Shown here: in pieces, positions 15,150 through 23,414 of the stretch
Layout: each line of letters begins with the position of its first letter
How positions within the stretch are numbered: the stretch's first letter is position 1
Assembly: GCA_016791365.1 (NCBI GenBank)
Contig: JAEUMT010000036.1
Span: 62,001 to 126,000 of the forward strand
Direction: 5' to 3'
Length of the DNA: 64,000 bases
Source of the DNA: Hyphomonadaceae bacterium
Lineage (GTDB): Bacteria; Pseudomonadota; Alphaproteobacteria; Caulobacterales; Aquidulcibacteraceae
Translations under genes and position numbers: made by a program
Notes under the pieces: generated by a model
What the model saw: the letters and a program-made list of their open reading frames with translations, nothing else
Told to the model about the DNA's origin: nothing
Database searches by the model: none

Positions 15150-15566
15150 TCAGGCCATATGGGTGGGGCGGGCGACGTAGCGTTGGAGGTCGATGAGGAG
15201 GCGGCGCCAGGCGTCTTCCATTTCGGGAGACCATTCCGAAGCGCAGGCGGCGCGGAGTTCGTCACGCATCACGGCGAAGAATTGCGCGAAGGCGTCCGGT
15301 GGCACTTCGTAGCCGATGTGGGTGATGATCTCGCTGGCGATGAAATTGTGCGCGTAGCGGCGCTCGCCAATGAAATCGAGAATGGTGTTGAAAGCGTGCG
15401 AGAGCATGTTGCCGCGCACGGCGCCGGTGCGGTCCAGGACGAAGAGCGGTTGCGTTTCGGGAAAGTCGCGGAAGAGGCGCGCGTAGATGTCGGCGGTGAG
15501 ATCGCCGGCGCGCTCGGCCGCGATTTCAAGGCTGGCGGTGATGTGGTCGGCGCCGTCGAAGCTCAT
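15150..15566 (-). CDS. Globin-like haem protein
   Basis: A 138-residue all-helical protein with a bacterial single-domain globin pattern. The helix A/B region is IAAERAGDLTADIYARLFRD, followed by FPETQPLF, then MLSHAFNTILDFIGE. The likely proximal histidine is in ITHIGYEVPPDAFAQFF, with a closing helix EDAWRRLLIDLQRYV. Such globins bind O2 or NO, or sense redox state. The start at 15566 (MSFDGADHI) is chosen because the 12 residues before it are not typical. No reductase domain or partner is seen. Confidence 0.75.
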   Translation of the reverse strand: MSFDGADHITASLEIAAERAGDLTADIYARLFRDFPETQPLFVLDRTGAVRGNMLSHAFNTILDFIGERRYAHNFIASEIITHIGYEVPPDAFAQFFAVMRDELRAACASEWSPEMEDAWRRLLIDLQRYVARPTHMA

Positions 15567-15608
15567 GCCGGAGATATGGCGCGATAGGGCGGGCGTTTGC
15601 AATCCGTG

Positions 15609-15713
15609 GGCCGCGTCGCCCTTCGACGCGCTCAGGGTGACGCTACTTTGATGCTGGCGCCTGACTTGGCGTCACCCCCGGATTTAGTCCGGGGTGTCGA
15701 AGGGCGACGCCAC
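15609..15713. repeat. R2 palindromic repeat, paired arms
   Basis: CGTCGCCCTTCGACGCGCTC followed by AGGGTGACG, and GGCGTCACCC ... GTGTCGAAGGGCGACG, are inverted arms. The right half also contains the hairpin CCCCGGATTTAGTCCGGGG, seen also at 34.2 and 38.1 kb. It lies directly after the stop of the beta-solenoid-like gene. Confidence 0.85.
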
Positions 15714-15719
15714 GCTCCG

Positions 15720-17849
15720 TTACTCGTCCTTGGGCTTCATGATGCCGGAGAAGGTTACGATGGCGAGGCCGGTGAGGATGGCGCCGAGCATGGCGTAGAG
15801 CGCGTGCGCCCAGCGCCAGAGCGCGACGCCTTCGAACCAGCGCCAATCGCTGGTGTCGGAAACGGCCATGCCCTGGGAAAGTTCGGCGCGTGCGGTGCGG
15901 CCGGGTGCGCAGCGGCTCTCTTGGCCGAGGTCGATAACCGGCAGAGCGACATCGAGCGCGTAGAGCGTGGGCTCGACGGCGCCGTTGCAGGCGCGGCCTT
16001 GTGGCGTGACGAGCGCGCCTTGGGCGTTCATCGACAGCACGCCGAACACGCCGAGCGCCAGGAAGAGCGCCAGTGCGCGCACCACGCGGATGGGCGCCAG
16101 GCCGTAACCGGCGGTGACGCCGAAGAGCGAGGACAGCGCCCAGGTGAACGGGCCTGCTGATCCTGAAAGCGTATGCAGATCGTGCTGGGCGAGTTGGATG
16201 CGGCGCGCGTCTTCGCGCCGGCCCATGCGGGCGTAGGTGTTGGCGGCGTGGGTGAATGGCTGCGGCGAGAACTTTTCACCGTTGCGGCGCGAGCGCTTGA
16301 GCCAGTTGAGGCGCGCGCGCCACTTTTCGCCGTCGCTATCGATGCGGCCATAGGCGAAGCCGTCGAGGCCGAGGCGCGCGGTTTCGGCGCCCCAGCCGGA
16401 TTTCACGTCATCGTCGAGCGCGGCGCAGCTTGCGCCAACAGCGTCGATGAAGGTGTCTTGTTGGGTTGTCAGCGCGCGCGCTTCGATGGCGCCGTCGATG
16501 GCGACGTCGGCAATGGAGAACACCGCGCCTTTGGCGCCATCCGGGCCGGGGCCGCGCAATTCGAGCGCCGACCAAGCGAGCCTGCCGCCGATGCGGGTGC
16601 GATCGAGTTTGCAGCCGCCTTCGATGACTGTTTTCTGGCCGTGCGGGGCAAAGCCATTTTCGGGAAGCGTGAAGGTGAGGTTGCTGCCGACACGCGCGTT
16701 GGGCGCGCGGATGGCCCAATGGCCGGGATTGATGTAGCGGCCGCCGCCGAAGGCGAGATAGCCGGCGATGCGGGCGTCGGCGAGGAAGACTTCGCCTTTG
16801 ACGTTGGCGCCTTGCAACATGGCGCCGCCGCCCACGCTTACGCTGGTTGCGTCAATCGCGCGCCCATAAGCGTTGCCGCTGAGCGTGGTGCGATGCGCCA
16901 GTTCAGCGCCGCGCAGATCCAGGTTGCGCGCGATCGAAGCGCCCTGCAGCCATAGCATTCCGGCGATCTTCACGGTGTCGCCGAACACTTGTCCGCCGAT
17001 TTCGGCGTTCGAGAGCATCAGCGCAACGCCCAGCTCATTGCGAAACGAGGCGCCTTCGCTGACGTCGAGGTCGCGCGCGATGCGGGCGCCGCAGAAGCGC
17101 ACTTCGCCTTCGATCTTGACTTTGCGCAGCAGCACCGAGCCGAACCGGGCGCCGTCGGCATTGATGGCCTGGCCGCTTGTGTCTTCGCTGCGGTTCAAGA
17201 TGGTGGCGCCTTCGCAGGCAAAGCCGCCTTCGATGTTGGCGCTCATCAGCCAGATGCAACCGAGCGCATCGAACGAACCGTCGAGCAGCAGGTTGCCTTT
17301 GATCTCGGCGCCTTGAAGCATCAAAGCGTCATCATCGCTATCGGCGGCGCGTGCGAATTTCGCGTCGCGCGCCAGGACGTCGCCATCGACACGCACGCCG
17401 CGCAGTTTCGCCGTGAGCGTGTCGCGCCCCGGCGTGTCGAACGGCGCGACGTTGCAAAGATTGAGTTCGCCCGCGATCTCGGTCTCGATCGCAACGAGCC
17501 GGGACATGCGGCTGCCGTCGAACGAGACGCGCGCCAACCGCGCGTGGCTGAGATCGACAAGGTCGGGGATTTCGCATTCGGTCAGCGCCAGCGCGGGAAG
17601 GCCTTCGCCTGAACAATCGGTAAGGTCGAGGACGCCCTCGATGCGTGCGCCCTTGATGCGGACGCCTGGCGTGCGGATGGTCCAACTTGGATCGAGCCGG
17701 AGCAGGAGCTTGCGCAGGAAGCCTGCCCGAACGGCAGGTTTGGCGCCGCCGGGGCCGCCCATCTGGCTGAAATCGGCGATTTCCCCGGCGTTGGTCCGAT
17801 CCACCACGAAATGTTCGTGTGGCGACAGGTCGTTGGCGTCGAACGCCAT
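15720..17849 (-). CDS. Large beta-solenoid-like protein with C-terminal membrane anchor
   Basis: A 709-residue protein of unknown function. From about residue 50 to 480 it consists of degenerate units of about 20-25 residues, such as GARIEGVLDLTDCS, GAEIKGNLLLDGSF, SANIEGGFACEGAT, VKIEGEVRFCGARI and GANVKGEVFLADAR. The alternating small and hydrophobic pattern suggests a right-handed beta-helix related to pentapeptide-repeat solenoids. The C-terminal third has a basic linker (LNWLKRSRRNGEKF), then a helix-rich segment, and two or three membrane helices around ALALFLALGVFGVLS and ILTGLAIVTFSGIM. The solenoid would therefore be membrane-anchored. No catalytic motif seen. Confidence 0.75.
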   Translation of the reverse strand: MAFDANDLSPHEHFVVDRTNAGEIADFSQMGGPGGAKPAVRAGFLRKLLLRLDPSWTIRTPGVRIKGARIEGVLDLTDCSGEGLPALALTECEIPDLVDLSHARLARVSFDGSRMSRLVAIETEIAGELNLCNVAPFDTPGRDTLTAKLRGVRVDGDVLARDAKFARAADSDDDALMLQGAEIKGNLLLDGSFDALGCIWLMSANIEGGFACEGATILNRSEDTSGQAINADGARFGSVLLRKVKIEGEVRFCGARIARDLDVSEGASFRNELGVALMLSNAEIGGQVFGDTVKIAGMLWLQGASIARNLDLRGAELAHRTTLSGNAYGRAIDATSVSVGGGAMLQGANVKGEVFLADARIAGYLAFGGGRYINPGHWAIRAPNARVGSNLTFTLPENGFAPHGQKTVIEGGCKLDRTRIGGRLAWSALELRGPGPDGAKGAVFSIADVAIDGAIEARALTTQQDTFIDAVGASCAALDDDVKSGWGAETARLGLDGFAYGRIDSDGEKWRARLNWLKRSRRNGEKFSPQPFTHAANTYARMGRREDARRIQLAQHDLHTLSGSAGPFTWALSSLFGVTAGYGLAPIRVVRALALFLALGVFGVLSMNAQGALVTPQGRACNGAVEPTLYALDVALPVIDLGQESRCAPGRTARAELSQGMAVSDTSDWRWFEGVALWRWAHALYAMLGAILTGLAIVTFSGIMKPKDE

Positions 17850-17922
17850 GCGAAATACCCCCGGCTCCCCCAAGCCAGGAAGTGTTTAACCATCTGGGGC
17901 GGGCGGGCGCGAGTCGCCTTAT

Positions 17923-19350
17923 ATGAAAGTGATGTCAGACGCTGCGGCAGTTACCGCCCAATCCAACCTGCCCGAGATCACGGTTAGCGAACTCGCGCAG
18001 GCGGTGAAGCGGACAATGGAAACCAACTTTGACCGCGTGCGGGTGCGCGGCGAATTGGGCCGCGTGCTGATTGCGAAATCCGGGCACCTCTATGTCGACT
18101 TGAAGGATGAGGGCGCGACGATTTCCACGGTGATGTGGAAGGCGAACGTGCAGCAGCTTTCGTTCAAGCCCGAGGAGGGCTTGGAAGTTGTCGCTGAGGG
18201 GCGGCTTTCGACCTATCCGGGGCGCTCGCAATATCAGCTGATCTGTGAGCGCATGGCGCCGGCCGGTGTCGGCGCGCTGCTGGCGCAGCTTGAGAAGCTG
18301 AAACTGAAATTGCAGGGCGAAGGGCTGTTTGCGCGCGAGCGCAAGAAGCCGATCCCGTATCTGCCGAAGACGATTGGCGTGGTGACGTCGCCGACCGGCG
18401 CGGTGATCCGCGATATTCTGCATCGCTTGCGCGAGCGGTTTCCGTGTCGCGTGATCGTGTGGCCGGTGTTGGTGCAGGGGCCGGAAGCGGCGGGGCAGGT
18501 GTCGCGCGCGATCAAGGGCTTCAACGCCGTGCAAGGACGCGACCGGCCGGACGTGCTGATCGTGGCGCGGGGCGGTGGCTCGATCGAGGATTTGTGGGCG
18601 TTCAACGAAGAGATCGTGGTGCGCGCGGCGGCGGCGAGCGAGATCCCGCTGATCAGCGCTGTCGGGCACGAGACGGATACGACGCTGATTGACTACGCGT
18701 CGGATCATCGCGCGCCGACGCCGACGGCGGCCGCGGAGAAAGCCGTGCCGGTCCGGTCGGAATTGATCGAGCGGGTGACCAGCGCGGATGGTCGGTTGAA
18801 GAACGGGCTTGTGCGTGGTCTGGAGCGGCGGCGTACGGAATTGCGTGCGGCGGCGGCGAAGCTGCCGCGTCTGGAAACGTTGTTTCAGATTCCGCAGCAG
18901 CGTTATGACCGCGCGGCCGAACGGTTGAACGCGGCGTTGGTGGCGAATACACGCGCGGCGCAATCGAAACTGGATCGGGTTGCGGCGCGGTTGCGGCCGG
19001 AGGCGCTGGCGCAGGACATTGTGCGGCGGCGCGAACATCTGGCGCGCACGAGCGCACGCTTGGCGCCTTCGATGAAGCGTACGCTTGAGGGGCATAAGAA
19101 GCATTTGGATGGCGCGGCGCGCATGCTGGAATCGCTGTCGCACAAGAGCGTGCTGGCGCGCGGGTTTGTGATGGTGCAGCGCGAGGATGGTTCGCTGGTG
19201 CGCGCGGCGAAGGATTTGAATGCGGGCGATGTGGTGAGCCTCACATTCAACGACGATCAGAAGAAGGCCGTGATCGACCCGCCGGGCGATGGCGGCGCGA
19301 AGCCACGCGGTAAAGGCAAGCCTGGTGGGGATCAGGGGTCGCTCTTCTAG
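17923..19350 (+). CDS. xseA: Exodeoxyribonuclease VII large subunit
   Basis: A 475-residue subunit of the single-strand-specific exonuclease VII used in mismatch repair and recombination. The N-terminal OB-fold (about residues 18-120) includes VRVRGELGRVLIAKSGHLYVDLKD. The catalytic region follows with VVTSPTGAVIRDILHRL, VLIVARGGGSIEDLWAFN and ISAVGHETDTTLIDYASD, then a long coiled-coil. ATG 17923 or ATG 17932 could be the start. The small subunit xseB is not in this window. The C-terminus ends KPGGDQGSLF. Confidence 0.96.
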   Translation: MKVMSDAAAVTAQSNLPEITVSELAQAVKRTMETNFDRVRVRGELGRVLIAKSGHLYVDLKDEGATISTVMWKANVQQLSFKPEEGLEVVAEGRLSTYPGRSQYQLICERMAPAGVGALLAQLEKLKLKLQGEGLFARERKKPIPYLPKTIGVVTSPTGAVIRDILHRLRERFPCRVIVWPVLVQGPEAAGQVSRAIKGFNAVQGRDRPDVLIVARGGGSIEDLWAFNEEIVVRAAAASEIPLISAVGHETDTTLIDYASDHRAPTPTAAAEKAVPVRSELIERVTSADGRLKNGLVRGLERRRTELRAAAAKLPRLETLFQIPQQRYDRAAERLNAALVANTRAAQSKLDRVAARLRPEALAQDIVRRREHLARTSARLAPSMKRTLEGHKKHLDGAARMLESLSHKSVLARGFVMVQREDGSLVRAAKDLNAGDVVSLTFNDDQKKAVIDPPGDGGAKPRGKGKPGGDQGSLF

Positions 19351-19407
19351 CAAGGCCAATGGGCGTGCGCGCTTGCGTGCGGGGCAAGTCTTGGTCAGTA
19401 AGGCGCC

Positions 19408-20154
19408 ATGCGCCTGAGCGTGATCAATCTGCCGTCCCGCGCCGACCGGCGTGTGCAATTTCTGGCTTGGAATGAGCGGCCGGGGGTTGAGATTGCGTTT
19501 GTCGAGGCTGTGGTCGGCGCGGCGGCGGATCGCGCGGACTTGGCGGGGCGGAATTTGATTGCGGCGGATGCGGCGAACTTTTCGGCGGGCGCGATCGGCA
19601 ATGCGCTTTCGCATCACAAGCTCTGGGCCGAGGCGGCGCAAACGCAGACACCGGTGTTCGTGTGCGAGGATGATGCGTGTTTGCGCGGGGATTTCGCGGC
19701 GCAAGCTGCTGGCGCGCTCGCGCAATTGGCGCCGGGCTGGGACGTTGTGTTCCTTGGCTACAACACAAACGCGACGATCGCCGCGCAAAGCGCTGATGGT
19801 TTGAAGGTGCTGCTCAATTTCGATGAGAGCGCCAAGAAGAGCGCCGGGTATTTCGATAATTTCGCGCGCATGGCGGCGCCTGCGCCCGCGCCGCTTCTGT
19901 GCTTTCAGGCTTGGGGCACGCTTGCGTACGCGCTCTCGCCGCAGGGCGCGGCGAAGTTGTTGCAGTTGTGTTTTCCGCTGAGCGGCAAGACCGAGATCAT
20001 GATGTTCGGGCAGAACCGGATGCTGAAGCCTTATACGCTGGACGGCATGATCAATGTCGCGCTGCAGCGGGCGCCGGTGAATGCGTATTGCGTGTTTCCA
20101 CCGCTTGCGGTCAGTTCGAACGACGTGGCCGGCTCCGATGTCGTGACGCGATGA
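19408..20154 (+). CDS. Glycosyltransferase family 25 protein
   Basis: A 248-residue protein with the GT25 layout. It opens with the VINLPSRADRR start, then GAIGNALSHHKLWAEAA, and the acidic strand PVFVCEDDACLRGDF that would hold the sugar nucleotide and metal (EDD). GT25 enzymes add galactose or other hexoses to lipo-oligosaccharide. The gene overlaps the next TPR-glycosyltransferase gene by four bases (ATGA). It thus forms part of a small glycan-assembly unit of unknown product. Confidence 0.85.
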   Translation: MRLSVINLPSRADRRVQFLAWNERPGVEIAFVEAVVGAAADRADLAGRNLIAADAANFSAGAIGNALSHHKLWAEAAQTQTPVFVCEDDACLRGDFAAQAAGALAQLAPGWDVVFLGYNTNATIAAQSADGLKVLLNFDESAKKSAGYFDNFARMAAPAPAPLLCFQAWGTLAYALSPQGAAKLLQLCFPLSGKTEIMMFGQNRMLKPYTLDGMINVALQRAPVNAYCVFPPLAVSSNDVAGSDVVTR

Positions 20155-21758
20155 GAAGTGTGGCGGAGGCGTTTGCGCTGTTTCAGCGCGGCGATCTTGC
20201 CGGGGCGGAAGCGGCGTTGGGCGCGGTGTTGAAGCGCGCGCCGGAAGATGCCGATGCGTTGAACCTGATGGCCGGCGTGCTGCATGCGAAGGGCGATTTG
20301 CCTGGCGCCGCGGCGATGTTCGAGCGGGCGCATAGATTGTCGCCGTCGGATGCGGGAATTGCGTTCAATCGGGCGGCGGTGCTCTCGGCGCTGGGACGCC
20401 ACAGCGAGTGCGTGGAGATTGCGGGCGCGTTTTTGAAGTTGCGCCCCGGCGACGCGGAAGCGTTGCTGATGCAAGGGTCGTCGCTGGCGGCTTTGGGACG
20501 GTACGAAGAAGCGTTGGCGGCGCTCGATTTGGTGCGGCTCGATCGTGCTGACGTGCATGCGCGGCGCGGTGGGGCGTTGGGCGCGCTTGAACGATGGCCG
20601 GAGGCGCTTGCGGCGATTGATCGAGCGTTGGCGTCGGCGCCGGACAGCGTGCCGTTTCGTGCGATGCGGGCGCCGGCGCTCGCAAATGTCGGGCGTTTCG
20701 ATGAGGCGTTGCCTGAGATCGAAGTGGCGCTCGCAAGCGCGCCGGAGAACGCAGAATACATGGCGCGGCGGGCTTATGTGCTGAACGTCGCGGGACTGAG
20801 CGATTTGGCGCGCGAAGCGTATGACCGGGTGTTGGCGTTGAGCCCGAACGATGCGGCGGCGCTCTATGGCAAGTGCGAGATGTTGCTTGGCGACGGCGAT
20901 TTTGAGCGCGGATTGCCGCTCTATGAGGTGCGTCACCGTCTGCATCCGCGCTTGACGCCGCAATCGGCGGCGCCGCTCTGGACGGGCGATGAGCCGGTAG
21001 ATGGCAAGACGATCCTTGTTCAGGGCGAGCAGGGGTTTGGCGATCTTTTTCAGTTCTGCCGCTTTATCCCCGAACTGGCGCGGCGCGGCGCCAGAGTGGT
21101 GTTGCAGGAGCGGCCGCAGACGCTTGGTTTGATGCGGAGCCTGGATGGCGTTGCGGAATTGGCGTCGTCGAAGGCGCCCGCGCCGGATGCGGATATGCAT
21201 GTTCCGCTCGCGAGTTTGATGCTGGCTCTTGATATGCGGGTCGATACTATCCCCGCGCCGATACCTTATCTTTTTGCGGAGGCGGAGCGTGTTGCGCGTT
21301 GGCGTGATGTGCTTGGGCCGGCGCAGCGGCGGCGTGTTGGCGTTGCATGGTCTGGCGTTTCGCGGGTGGCGATGCAGGCCTGGCGCAGTTTGGACGACGT
21401 GGCGCTTGGGCAATTGCTTGCGGCGGACGCGGATTTCGTGAGCGTGCAGATGGAAGAGAGCGCGGTCGCGGCGGCGGGCGGCGTGCGTCAGTTCGGCAAG
21501 GCGATCGGCGATTTTGCCGAGCTTGCGGCGTTGATCGAGAACCTGGATTGCGTTGTCAGCATCGATACCGGAGTGGCGCATCTTGCGGGCGCGTTGGGCA
21601 AGCCGGTCTATCTCATGCTGCCATACCGCGCCGATTGGCGTTGGCTGCGGGCGCGGAGCGATACGCCCTGGTATCCGAACATGCGCCTGTTCCGGCAGGC
21701 GCGCTTTGGCGATTGGTCAAATGTGATCGGCGCCGTGCGCGATGCGCTTTACGAATAG
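20151..21758 (+). CDS. TPR-repeat glycosyltransferase, GT9/SPINDLY-like
   Basis: A 535-residue protein. Residues 1 to about 280 are tetratricopeptide repeats with units such as LFQRGDLAGAEAALGAVLKR and AGVLHAKGDLPGAAAMFERA. The C-terminal ~240 residues form a GT-B transferase domain similar to heptosyltransferase GT9, with ILVQGEQGFGDLFQFCRFIP and late VVSIDTGVAHLAGALGKPVY. Such fusions glycosylate proteins or surface glycans using the TPR part as a substrate scaffold. Its start overlaps the GT25 stop; its end overlaps the convergent DUF6165 gene by 10 bp. Confidence 0.88.
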   Translation: MRSVAEAFALFQRGDLAGAEAALGAVLKRAPEDADALNLMAGVLHAKGDLPGAAAMFERAHRLSPSDAGIAFNRAAVLSALGRHSECVEIAGAFLKLRPGDAEALLMQGSSLAALGRYEEALAALDLVRLDRADVHARRGGALGALERWPEALAAIDRALASAPDSVPFRAMRAPALANVGRFDEALPEIEVALASAPENAEYMARRAYVLNVAGLSDLAREAYDRVLALSPNDAAALYGKCEMLLGDGDFERGLPLYEVRHRLHPRLTPQSAAPLWTGDEPVDGKTILVQGEQGFGDLFQFCRFIPELARRGARVVLQERPQTLGLMRSLDGVAELASSKAPAPDADMHVPLASLMLALDMRVDTIPAPIPYLFAEAERVARWRDVLGPAQRRRVGVAWSGVSRVAMQAWRSLDDVALGQLLAADADFVSVQMEESAVAAAGGVRQFGKAIGDFAELAALIENLDCVVSIDTGVAHLAGALGKPVYLMLPYRADWRWLRARSDTPWYPNMRLFRQARFGDWSNVIGAVRDALYE

Positions 21759-22135
21759 TAGGATTTCTGTTCGACGAGGCCGCCTTTGGCGAGGCGGCTG
21801 ATGCGTTGCTTGATGCGGTGACGCAGATCGTTGCCGCGCGCGATGCGGGTGAGTAACGCCGCCGCTTTGCCAGGCGCGTTTGGCGCGCGGCGGAGGCGTT
21901 GGCGTGAGGCTTCTTCCAAAGACCAGAGCACGGTGTTGATCGCGCGCAGGCGGCGTTTGAGCACGATGAGCGCGGCGAGCTTTTCGTACGGCGCGGCGAT
22001 CTGGCGGAGCCCTTCGAGCTCGCGGCGGATTTTGACGCGCTTGGTCGGCGAGGCGATGCGGCGTGACTTGATCTCGAGGATGGTCAGCCGGTCGATCAGT
22101 TCGCCAAGCGAGAGAGGGGCGGAAAGCAAGCTCAT
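21749..22135 (-). CDS. DUF6165 family protein
   Basis: A 128-residue basic helical protein. It begins with LLSAPLSLGELIDRLTILEI, continues through NTVLWSLEEASR and ends in LVEQKSYYS, matching the pattern of DUF6165 (ISLGELIDKxTILEIK ... NxxLWxIED ... EEKSY). DUF6165 genes are often next to TPR-type glycosyltransferase genes, as here, but no biochemical role is known. It is encoded convergently with the TPR-glycosyltransferase gene and overlaps it at the 3' end. Confidence 0.75.
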   Translation of the reverse strand: MSLLSAPLSLGELIDRLTILEIKSRRIASPTKRVKIRRELEGLRQIAAPYEKLAALIVLKRRLRAINTVLWSLEEASRQRLRRAPNAPGKAAALLTRIARGNDLRHRIKQRISRLAKGGLVEQKSYYS

Positions 22136-22183
22136 GGGTTTTTGCTACCCGCTTCGCGCCGGCCGGCCAAGTTTGGCGCCATT

Positions 22184-22214
22184 ACCCCAACCCCGCCCCA
22201 CAAGGGGGCGGGAG
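22184..22214. repeat. R5 GC-rich hairpin repeat
   Basis: CCCCGCCCCACAAGGGGGCGGG is a strong hairpin between the divergent DUF6165 and DUF2093 genes. The same hairpin occurs twice at 58.6-58.75 kb. Confidence 0.7.
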
Positions 22215-22260
22215 GTGGCGAGTGCTTTGACCCGGGCGCCTCAGGGGCTAAAAGACTCGT

Positions 22261-22482
22261 ATGAACAAGCATGATCCCGGCGGGCCTGAGGCGAAGGTCC
22301 ATTATGGCGATAACGAAATCACCATCCTGCGGCAGGGCACGCATGTGCGCTGCGCGGTGACGAACGAGCCGATCACGCTGGATGCATTGCGGTATTGGAG
22401 CGTCGATTTGCAGGAGGCGTATCGCGGCCCGGCTGAGGCGACGGCGCGCTGGAAGCAGGTTCACGCGGAGAAAAAATCGTGA
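22261..22482 (+). CDS. DUF2093 family protein
   Basis: A 73-residue protein with the DUF2093 pattern: AKVHYGDNEITILRQGTHVR, CAVTNEPITLDALRYWSVDL and QEAYRGPAEA. The family is restricted mainly to Alphaproteobacteria and is commonly encoded beside lpxK; here lpxK is 4 kb away on the other strand. A paired zinc-type site is not evident (only one Cys). Role unknown. Its stop overlaps the GTG start of the M23 peptidase gene. Confidence 0.87.
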   Translation: MNKHDPGGPEAKVHYGDNEITILRQGTHVRCAVTNEPITLDALRYWSVDLQEAYRGPAEATARWKQVHAEKKS

Positions 22483-23414
22483 GAGCGCTGGCGGGACTGT
22501 TCGCGCTGTTGCTGGCGGCGTGCGCTGCGGGCGAAGCGCCGGCTGCGCCGGAGGAGGCGCCGGCGACGGTTGAGCAACCAGTCGAAGCGATCGGACCTGT
22601 GAATCCGCCGCCGCCGCAAACGCTTTCGCTGAATTGCGCGGGCGCGTTCACGCAAGGCGGCATCGCGCTTTGCCGGACGTTGCCGAATGCGGCGGTCTCC
22701 GTCGATGGCGCGGCGACTGGCAACGCGGACGCCGATGGGTGGATCGTTGTCGGCTTCACGCGCGAGCATGGCGCGACGACGCAGATCCAAGCGCGCGCCG
22801 GCGGCGAGAGCGTATCGCAGAGTTTTGATGTCGCGCCGCGGGCGTTCGACATTCAGCGCGTCGACGGCTTGCCGCAGCAGACGGTGACGCCGACCGATCC
22901 GGCGGTGCTGGCGCGCATTCAGCGCGAGACGGCGTTGAAGCAGGCGGGCTTTCAGAGTGCGGCGAACATCGAGGGCTTTCTCGATGGCTTTATCCGGCCG
23001 GTTGAGGGCGGGCGGGTTTCGGGCACGTGGGGCAATCAGCGTGTCTTGAACGGCACGCCGTCAACGCCGCACTTTGGTTACGACATTGCCGTGCCCGAGG
23101 GCACGCCGATCCGCGCGCCCGCGGCTGGCGTCGTGACGCTGGCGGAGCCCGACATGCATTATGAAGGCGGGCTCGTGTTCATCGATCACGGGCAGGGCCT
23201 CATCACGATGTATCTGCATATGAGCCGCGTCGATGTTCATGTCGGCGACACGCTGGAGCAGGGGCAGGTGATTGGCGCGGTGGGCGCAAGCGGCCGCGCC
23301 ACTGGTCCGCACCTCTGCTGGCGCATGAAGCTGCGCAACACGCAGCAGCTTGATCCGAGTGTCGCGATAGAGGGCTTGGCGGCGGCGCGGGCGGAATTGC
23401 TCGGAGCACACTGA
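22479..23414 (+). CDS. M23-family peptidase lipoprotein
   Basis: A 311-residue exported protein with lipobox LAAC at residues 12-15, so it is a lipoprotein, followed by a proline-rich linker. The LytM/M23 domain is in the C-terminal half with HFGYDIAVPEGTPIRAPAAG (His and Asp ligands), HGQGLITMYLHMSRV and GRATGPHLCWRMK. In the usual HxH motif the second His is a zinc ligand; here it is Cys (HLC), so the enzyme may use a His/Asp/Cys site or be inactive. M23 enzymes cut peptidoglycan cross-links or activate amidases. GTG start overlaps the DUF2093 stop. Confidence 0.85.
   Translation: MRALAGLFALLLAACAAGEAPAAPEEAPATVEQPVEAIGPVNPPPPQTLSLNCAGAFTQGGIALCRTLPNAAVSVDGAATGNADADGWIVVGFTREHGATTQIQARAGGESVSQSFDVAPRAFDIQRVDGLPQQTVTPTDPAVLARIQRETALKQAGFQSAANIEGFLDGFIRPVEGGRVSGTWGNQRVLNGTPSTPHFGYDIAVPEGTPIRAPAAGVVTLAEPDMHYEGGLVFIDHGQGLITMYLHMSRVDVHVGDTLEQGQVIGAVGASGRATGPHLCWRMKLRNTQQLDPSVAIEGLAAARAELLGAH

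Noticed and set aside
17935-19788. 617-residue open frame antisense to xseA and the GT25 gene
   Set aside because: Arginine-rich shadow of high-GC genes; the plus-strand genes have clear family motifs and the antisense product has none.
20031-21581. 516-residue open frame antisense to the TPR-glycosyltransferase
   Set aside because: Arg/Gln/His-rich shadow frame without domains.
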